NCBI GenBank assembly: GCA_016205965.1 | Contig: JACQSM010000103.1 | Coordinates: 1 to 8,329, forward strand | Origin: Candidatus Uhrbacteria bacterium | Lineage (GTDB): Bacteria; Patescibacteriota; Patescibacteriia; SG8-24 | Direction: 5' to 3' | Length of the DNA: 8,329 nucleotides | In this document: one piece after another, positions 5,656 to 8,329 of the stretch | How positions within the stretch are numbered: the stretch's first letter is position 1 | How the letters are laid out: each line of letters opens with the position of its first letter | Notes under the pieces: generated by a model | Told to the model about the DNA's origin: nothing | The model's database searches: none | The model's input: only the letters and a program-made list of their open reading frames with translations | Made by a program: the position numbers and the translations under genes

Positions 5656-6204
5656 TCAGGGTTTCACGAAAATATATCCGTAATGATAAGGCCCGGGGAC
5701 GAATTCTTTTTCGAGCGTCAGACCGGCGTCGAGGCCGAATTTCTTGGAGACCTCGGCTTCGACCCGGGACGCCGGATCGGGACCGACGGCGCCGGCCGGC
5801 TTCCAGTCGACCAGCACCAGCCTGCCGCCGCTTTTGACCGTCCGGGCGGTCTCTTTGACCAGCATGCCCTTGTCCTTGGCCAGGAACATGTTGTTGACCA
5901 GCAAGGCGATGTCGAGCGCGCCATCGGCCAGCTTCACGCCGTTGAGCCGCTCGATGTCGCCCCAGATCGTCGAGATGTTGGTGACGCCTTCGAGCTTCAT
6001 GCGGCTCTCGACGCCGGCCAAGACCGACTTGAGGATGTCGACGGCGTAGACCTTGCCTTCGGGACCGACCAGCTTGGCGGCGGCGAAGACGAAATGGCCG
6101 AGGGTGCCGCAGCCGAAGTCGGCCACGCTCATGCCGGCCCGGATGCCGGCTTCTTGCAGAAGGTTGACCGGATTGAGAAGTTCGGAGGCGCTGGGTGATG
6201 CCAT
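5656..6204 (-). CDS. Class I SAM-dependent methyltransferase
   Basis: A 182-aa protein with the seven-strand Rossmann methyltransferase core. Motif I is VADFGCGTLGHF (27-38), the SAM-binding glycine loop. An acidic residue ends strand 2 at VYAVDI (Asp56). A motif around WGDIERL (81-87) contacts the adenine side. The motif IV equivalent is ALDIALLVNNMF (96-107), and GGRLVLVDWKP (126-136) is the post-motif strand and turn. The layout resembles the UbiE/Methyltransf_11/31 group, and the short length leaves little room for a separate substrate domain. The substrate cannot be told: small molecule, lipid or RNA are all open. The N-terminal PSASELLNPVNLLQEAGI is typical of the helix before motif I. 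It is the last gene of the tRNA - small membrane protein unit, followed 9 nt later by a strong terminator. Confidence 0.85.
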   Translation of the reverse strand: MASPSASELLNPVNLLQEAGIRAGMSVADFGCGTLGHFVFAAAKLVGPEGKVYAVDILKSVLAGVESRMKLEGVTNISTIWGDIERLNGVKLADGALDIALLVNNMFLAKDKGMLVKETARTVKSGGRLVLVDWKPAGAVGPDPASRVEAEVSKKFGLDAGLTLEKEFVPGPYHYGYIFVKP

Positions 6205-6214
6205 AGTGATGCGA

Positions 6215-6478
6215 TTAGCGTTGACCGGGAACGAAGAGCGCGCCGATGGTGCCGCGAAGGAATCCGCTAAGCAGGCCGGTCGCGGCCATGAAACCGATCA
6301 TGATGATGGCCACCCCGAGCAACTTATAAAACAATCGCGTGCCGCCCGAGAGCCCGAGGTGCTGCTCGGCCCAGGCGACGCTGCCGAAATTATTGACCAT
6401 CCATTCTGTCTTCATGACCAGGAAGAGTCCGAGGGCGACCGCCCCGATGCCGCCGAGAATTCGCGCGAGTAAAGACAT
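6215..6478 (-). CDS. Small two-helix membrane protein, unknown function
   Basis: An 87-aa protein I cannot assign to a named family. Two hydrophobic stretches are clear, about residues 5-24 (ARILGGIGAVALGLFLVM) and 52-72 (KLLGVAIIMIGFMAATGLL). They are separated by a polar loop with TEWMVNNFGSVAWAEQHLG, and a short basic end (FVPGQR) follows. This predicts an inner-membrane hairpin. The ATG lies 12 nt after the tRNA-Val CCA, and the leader has no Shine-Dalgarno. The methyltransferase gene starts 10 nt after its stop, so the two are almost certainly translated from one mRNA. Nothing in the sequence suggests a toxin or a transport signature. A conserved small lineage-specific membrane protein is the safest description. 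Confidence 0.7.
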   Translation of the reverse strand: MSLLARILGGIGAVALGLFLVMKTEWMVNNFGSVAWAEQHLGLSGGTRLFYKLLGVAIIMIGFMAATGLLSGFLRGTIGALFVPGQR

Positions 6479-6490
6479 AGCGTAAAAAAT

Positions 6491-6566
6491 TGGTGGACGC
6501 TGTAGGATTCGAACCCACGACCCTCTGCGTGTAAAGCAGATGCTCTAACCGCTGAGCTAAGCGTCC
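6491..6566 (-). tRNA. tRNA-Val (TAC anticodon)
   Basis: A 76-nt tRNA with genome-encoded CCA. Acceptor stem GGACGCT/AGCGTCC is fully paired, with discriminator A. The D arm is GCTC/GAGC. The anticodon stem TCTGC/GCAGA encloses TTTACAC, giving anticodon TAC. The T arm is GTGGG-TTCGAAT-CCTAC. The sequence after CCA is ATTTTTTACGCT and then the ATG of the next gene, so the tRNA and the downstream coding pair are probably on one transcript. Confidence 0.97.
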
Positions 6567-6587
6567 GTCGAATCCTCCATCCAATAC

Positions 6588-6593
6588 AGTATA
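6588..6593 (-). promoter_or_regulatory. Possible -10 box upstream of tRNA-Val
   Basis: Minus-strand TATACT, placing a start near 6581, about 15 nt before tRNA-Val. The matching -35 position (about 6611-6616) reads TAGTAT, which is poor and overlaps the UUCG hairpin. Either a weak second promoter or chance. Confidence 0.3.
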
Positions 6594-6612
6594 TCCCATC
6601 AAAGCGCCAAAT

Positions 6613-6648
6613 ACTAAATACCCCGCCCCGAAGGGTGAGGTATTTAGT
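6613..6648 (-). terminator. Long UUCG-capped hairpin between the two tRNAs
   Basis: On the minus strand an outer ACTAAATACC/GGTATTTAGT stem continues into CCC-TTCG-GGG, about 16 positions with one G-T wobble and one C-A mismatch. The C(UUCG)G cap is the classic ultra-stable tetraloop. The hairpin begins at the last base of the tRNA-Leu CCA. No real T tract follows, so it may be a tRNA 3' processing signal, an exonuclease block or an inefficient terminator rather than a standard one. Confidence 0.55.
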
Positions 6649-6734
6649 GGTGCGGACGGAGGGACTCGAACCCTCACGAGGTTGCCCCCGCCAGCCCCTC
6701 AAGCTGGTGCGTCTGCCAATTCCGCCACGACCGC
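6648..6734 (-). tRNA. tRNA-Leu (GAG anticodon)
   Basis: An 87-nt class II tRNA with genome-encoded CCA. The anticodon stem CCAGC/GCTGG encloses loop TTGAGGG, giving anticodon GAG, which reads CUC/CUU. A long variable arm (GGCGGGGGCAACCTCGT region) and the T arm GAGGG-TTCGAGT-CCCTC are both clear. The acceptor stem GCGGTCG/CGTCCGC has one mismatch, U5 opposite U68; the other six pairs are Watson-Crick. The D-arm region TGGCGGAATTGGCAGACGC is typical of leucine tRNAs. Confidence 0.95.
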
Positions 6735-6745
6735 ACGTGGTCAAC

Positions 6746-6774
6746 ACCTTACGCTAAAATAAAAAAGAGTTCAA
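6746..6774 (-). promoter_or_regulatory. Probable promoter of tRNA-Leu
   Basis: Minus strand: TTGAAC (6774-6769), a 17-bp AT-rich spacer, TAAGGT (6751-6746). The -35 is good and the -10 mediocre, but spacing is ideal and the predicted start (about 6739) lies roughly 5 nt before the mature tRNA 5' end. Confidence 0.5.
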
Positions 6775-6787
6775 TAGGAAGAATGCT

Positions 6788-6813
6788 GGAGGGCGGCCTG
6801 AAGGCCGCCCTCC
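6788..6813. repeat. Perfect 12-bp-arm palindrome (REP-like, full-length copy)
   Basis: Arms GGAGGGCGGCCT (6788-6799) and AGGCCGCCCTCC (6802-6813) around a 2-base centre (GA). It starts 10 nt after the stop of the DAG-kinase-like gene and lies upstream of the tRNA-Leu promoter. No T tract follows, so it is not a canonical terminator, although it could stall RNA polymerase or block 3' exonucleases. It shares both outer arms exactly with the element at 2559-2629. Confidence 0.85.
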
Positions 6814-6823
6814 GATCTAAAAG

Positions 6824-7597
6824 TCAGACGAAGGCCCGTTCGCGGCCGGTGATGACGCGGAGCCGATCCGGAACGATCTCGATGAGCAGTTTGTCGCTCA
6901 TGACCGTGCGGCCGTCGGCGACCACCGGGATCGGTTCGTCGCTGCTGATGGAGATTCGGCGCAGCGGAATGACGCTCGAGGCCGCCGACTCCTTGCTCCT
7001 GAAAAAGCCGCCGAAGTTGCCGCCTCGGGGCGTGATGACCGTATCCAAAAAACCATCCTTGGGGTCGCCGGCGCAGGCTCCGGCGCGAGCGTCGAGAACG
7101 ACGCCGCCGAGCAAATTACTGACGATCACGTCGCACTGTTCGACCATGGTGCTGATGCGGTAGCGGCCTTCGCCTTCGATGGTCAGTTTACCCTTGGGAA
7201 TATGAACCGACGAAATAAAAAAATGCCCGTTGATCCGGCCCAGGTCGATCTTTTGCGTCACGCGTTTCGAAAGCACGTCGCAGGCTTCTTCGCCCTCGGG
7301 GATGCCCAGCGCTTTGGCGATGGCGACCGGCGCGCCGACCGGAATGATCCCGAGCGTCACCTTGGAGTCGCCGAGCCCGTCGACCACCTTGGAGATGGTT
7401 TCGTCATTGCCGACGACGACCACGGTTTTGACGCCGCGCTTCTCTTCGTCGCGAATCAATCCTTTGGCGTTGGTAAAAGGAGTCAGACGGCCGATCTTGC
7501 CGCTGATGCCGAGGTCCGTCAAACGAGTTTCGATGGCCGCGAGTACGCGGTCATGCTTCCGTTCGTTCAGGAAGGTGTCGTAGATGTAGTAATACAT
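6824..7597 (-). CDS. Diacylglycerol-kinase-like (DAGK_cat fold) protein with altered active-site motifs
   Basis: A 257-aa protein resembling the lipid-kinase fold (DAGK_cat, the DgkB/YegS/LCB5 superfamily). The N-terminal half (about 15-130) holds the Rossmann-like nucleotide domain: TVVVVGNDETISKVVDGL (59-75), then TLGIIPVG (81-88) and IAKALGIPEGEEACDVL (93-109). The C-terminal half (about 130-257) is the beta-rich domain ending in ISISSDEPIPVVADGR (216-230), where family members have a similar D-G loop. Two hallmark motifs are changed: GGDGT is GNDET (63-67), and the P-x-G-T-G-N-D loop is PVGAPVA (86-92). Lys70 stands where a glutamate is usual. I recall such variants in Patescibacteria, so this looks like a lineage subfamily whose activity may differ or be lost. 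It is downstream of bactofilin and has no promoter or Shine-Dalgarno of its own. The ATG start is followed by a tyrosine-rich MYYYIYDTF. Confidence 0.78.
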   Translation of the reverse strand: MYYYIYDTFLNERKHDRVLAAIETRLTDLGISGKIGRLTPFTNAKGLIRDEEKRGVKTVVVVGNDETISKVVDGLGDSKVTLGIIPVGAPVAIAKALGIPEGEEACDVLSKRVTQKIDLGRINGHFFISSVHIPKGKLTIEGEGRYRISTMVEQCDVIVSNLLGGVVLDARAGACAGDPKDGFLDTVITPRGGNFGGFFRSKESAASSVIPLRRISISSDEPIPVVADGRTVMSDKLLIEIVPDRLRVITGRERAFV

Positions 7598-7604
7598 CGG
7601 CCGT

Positions 7605-7619
7605 AGGGCGAGCCGCCCT
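7605..7619 (-). repeat. Short palindrome, possible shortened copy of the GGCGGCC repeat
   Basis: Minus-strand AGGGCG-GCT-CGCCCT, a 6-bp perfect stem in the 28-nt gap between bactofilin and the next gene. The outer GAGGGCGGC resembles the outer arm of the palindromes at 6788-6813 and 2559-2629, with the centre shortened. It could be a decayed family member, or only a hairpin tuning expression between the two genes. Confidence 0.45.
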
Positions 7620-7625
7620 CGTCAA

Positions 7626-8129
7626 TTAACGGGCGAAGAATGCCGGTACCGGCCGCTTTTCCTTTTCGGTCGCTTCCTCTTTTTCCATGGCCCGGGCCAG
7701 GATCTTGGCCGGCTCGGCGGCCATGGTTTCGGTCTTGGTCGCGAGACGAGCCTTGCGTTCGACGACCGGCGATTCGGCGCCCATGTTCACCCGGCCGTTG
7801 ATGGTCGCGCCGCTCGTCACCACCAGGACTTTGGTCTTGATGTCGCCCAGCACCCGCGCCGTGGATTCGAGCTCGATCCTTTCGGCGGCGGTGATGTTGC
7901 CGCGGATCTCGCCGGCGATGGTCGCGTTCGACGCGTGAACATCGGCGGTGATGACGGCGCGCTCGCCGACGCGAAGGTCGCGCTCGGTCCGCAAACTCCC
8001 CTCGACCATGCCCTCGATGAGGACGTTGCCCTGACTGGTAAAATCGCCCTCGACTTTGACGGAGGCGGCGATAATGGTTTCCGGTTCGTGTCCGGCTTCG
8101 TGCCCGGCGAGGCTGTTCTTCTGGAACAT
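7626..8129 (-). CDS. Bactofilin (polymer-forming cytoskeletal protein)
   Basis: A 167-aa protein with a bactofilin core at about residues 18-118. It has regularly spaced hydrophobic/glycine turns, as in ASVKVEGDF, GNVLIEGMVEGSL, DLRVGERAVITADV, ATIAGEIRGNI and GATINGRVNM, the pattern of a right-handed beta-helix. Bactofilins self-assemble without nucleotide into membrane-associated filaments that position cell-wall or surface machinery. The first 17 residues and the Lys/Glu-rich tail (about 120-167) look disordered, as usual in this family. I chose the ATG at 8129. A longer frame from a TTG at 8168 would start inside the 5' hairpin only about 8 nt after the predicted transcript start. There is no Shine-Dalgarno before the ATG. 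A DAG-kinase-like gene follows after 28 nt and is probably co-transcribed. Confidence 0.92.
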   Translation of the reverse strand: MFQKNSLAGHEAGHEPETIIAASVKVEGDFTSQGNVLIEGMVEGSLRTERDLRVGERAVITADVHASNATIAGEIRGNITAAERIELESTARVLGDIKTKVLVVTSGATINGRVNMGAESPVVERKARLATKTETMAAEPAKILARAMEKEEATEKEKRPVPAFFAR

Positions 8130-8160
8130 AGTACGGGTCGACTGGGATGAATGGTTAATG

Positions 8161-8174
8161 CGGCGCAAGCGCCG
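8161..8174 (-). promoter_or_regulatory. 5'-end stem-loop of the bactofilin mRNA
   Basis: On the minus strand CGGCG-CTTG-CGCCG forms a 5-bp GC stem capped by a CUUG loop, a known extra-stable tetraloop. It lies within about 2 nt of the predicted transcription start, so the mRNA would begin with this hairpin. 5'-terminal stem-loops are known to protect mRNAs from 5'-dependent decay. A stabilising role here is inference. Confidence 0.5.
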
Positions 8175-8182
8175 GTGGAAAA

Positions 8183-8210
8183 ATTATACGTGATTGCGCG
8201 GGGGTGTCAA
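8183..8210 (-). promoter_or_regulatory. Near-consensus sigma70 promoter for bactofilin
   Basis: Read on the minus strand: TTGACA (8210-8205), a 16-bp spacer, TATAAT (8188-8183). Both hexamers are perfect matches and an upstream T tract could act as an UP-like element. Transcription should start near 8176, giving a leader of about 47 nt before the bactofilin ATG. It is the strongest promoter in the window and suggests constitutive, high expression of a structural protein. Confidence 0.85.
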
Positions 8211-8240
8211 AAAAAACGCCCTCGAATCATTTGATCGGGA
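8209..8240 (-). terminator. Possible intrinsic terminator after the histidine kinase
   Basis: On the minus strand a run of eight T (8216-8209) follows the kinase stop by 10 nt. The preceding stem is weak: a CCC in the last codons can pair with GGG at about 8218-8221, around a short ATCA/TGAT inner pairing. The T tract is convincing but the hairpin is not, so this is tentative. The tract overlaps the -35 box of the bactofilin promoter. Confidence 0.35.
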
Positions 8241-8329
8241 TGCGGAATCCGAATGTCGATCCCTTGTCCCGGCCGGCGGATTCGACGAAAACGCTGCCGC
8301 CGTGCGCCTCGACGATGCTCTTGAGGATG
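8227..8329 (-). CDS. Sensor histidine kinase, C-terminal end (partial)
   Basis: The last 33 codons and a TGA stop of a gene that runs in from beyond the right edge. The readable tail contains IVEAHGGSVFVES followed by GRDKGSTFGFRIPIK. This matches the end of a HATPase_c (GHKL) ATP-binding domain: an (I/V)VExHGG segment, a beta strand, then the G-x-G-(S/T)-x-F glycine box that closes the ATP lid. Such domains are the kinase half of two-component sensors, which autophosphorylate a histidine and pass the phosphate to a response regulator. Sensor domain, histidine box and partner regulator lie outside the window, so signal and target are unknown. The gene ends 97 bases before the bactofilin ATG, on the same strand. 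A strong promoter in between suggests it is a separate transcription unit. Confidence 0.85.
   Translation of the reverse strand, partial: ILKSIVEAHGGSVFVESAGRDKGSTFGFRIPIK

Noticed and set aside
5605..6198. Plus-strand open frame antisense to the methyltransferase
   Set aside because: It begins inside a terminator hairpin and gives a composition typical of antisense frames; the methyltransferase motifs are on the other strand.
6491..6734. tRNA genes as attachment site of an integrated element
   Set aside because: No integrase, no direct repeat of the tRNA 3' end and no change in gene content or composition nearby.
6390..6747. Minus-strand open frames across the tRNA genes
   Set aside because: They translate tRNA sequence (GRGGIGRRTSLRG-like peptides), a common false call; both tRNAs fold correctly.
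8130..8168. TTG start giving 13 extra residues to bactofilin
   Set aside because: The TTG is inside the 5' hairpin, only about 8 nt after the predicted transcript start, and the extension does not resemble bactofilin N-termini. The ATG at 8129 is preferred.

Overview
The window looks like part of the chromosome of a moderately GC-rich (I estimate about 60 percent by eye) candidate-phyla-radiation bacterium (Patescibacteria, probably Parcubacteria-like). This is an inference. It rests on a short YidC that lacks the large periplasmic domain, a NusA with a proline-rich insert, a diacylglycerol-kinase-like protein with a GNDET motif, a winged-helix nucleotidyltransferase of a type I associate with these lineages, and very tight gene spacing. 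All supported genes are on the minus strand, so the window reads right to left. The long plus-strand frames are GC-driven shadows. No phage, IS, CRISPR or resistance gene is visible.

Layout in transcription order (right to left). (1) 8227-8329: the last 33 codons of a sensor histidine kinase, ending in a T8 tract. (2) A near-perfect sigma70 promoter (TTGACA, 16 bp, TATAAT) drives a bactofilin (7626-8129) and then a diacylglycerol-kinase-like protein (6824-7597), followed by a perfect 12-bp-arm palindrome. (3) tRNA-Leu(GAG), a UUCG-capped hairpin and tRNA-Val(TAC) lead after only 12 nt into an 87-aa membrane protein and a SAM methyltransferase, closed by a strong terminator (5616-5647). (4) A promoter whose -10 lies 9 nt before the ATG drives a 142-aa membrane protein and a YraN-family nuclease-like protein, closed by a second strong terminator (4674-4708). 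(5) A second promoter with the same 9-nt geometry starts nusA - yidC - PRC-barrel - nucleotidyltransferase - O-antigen-ligase-like. That run looks like one operon joining transcription elongation, membrane protein insertion and a cell-surface glycan step.

The most interesting signals are not genes. First, nusA and the 142-aa gene have promoters so close to the ATG that their mRNAs should be leaderless, and none of the eleven visible starts has a convincing Shine-Dalgarno sequence. Second, a family of GC-rich palindromes (core GGCGGCCT-NN-AGGCCGCC) sits only in the gaps. It includes a back-to-back pair resembling a REP/BIME unit, and one copy supplies the yidC stop codon. Third, a good consensus promoter between yraN and nusA fires directly into the intrinsic terminator, predicting a stable RNA of about 38 nt or an attenuated second nusA promoter.
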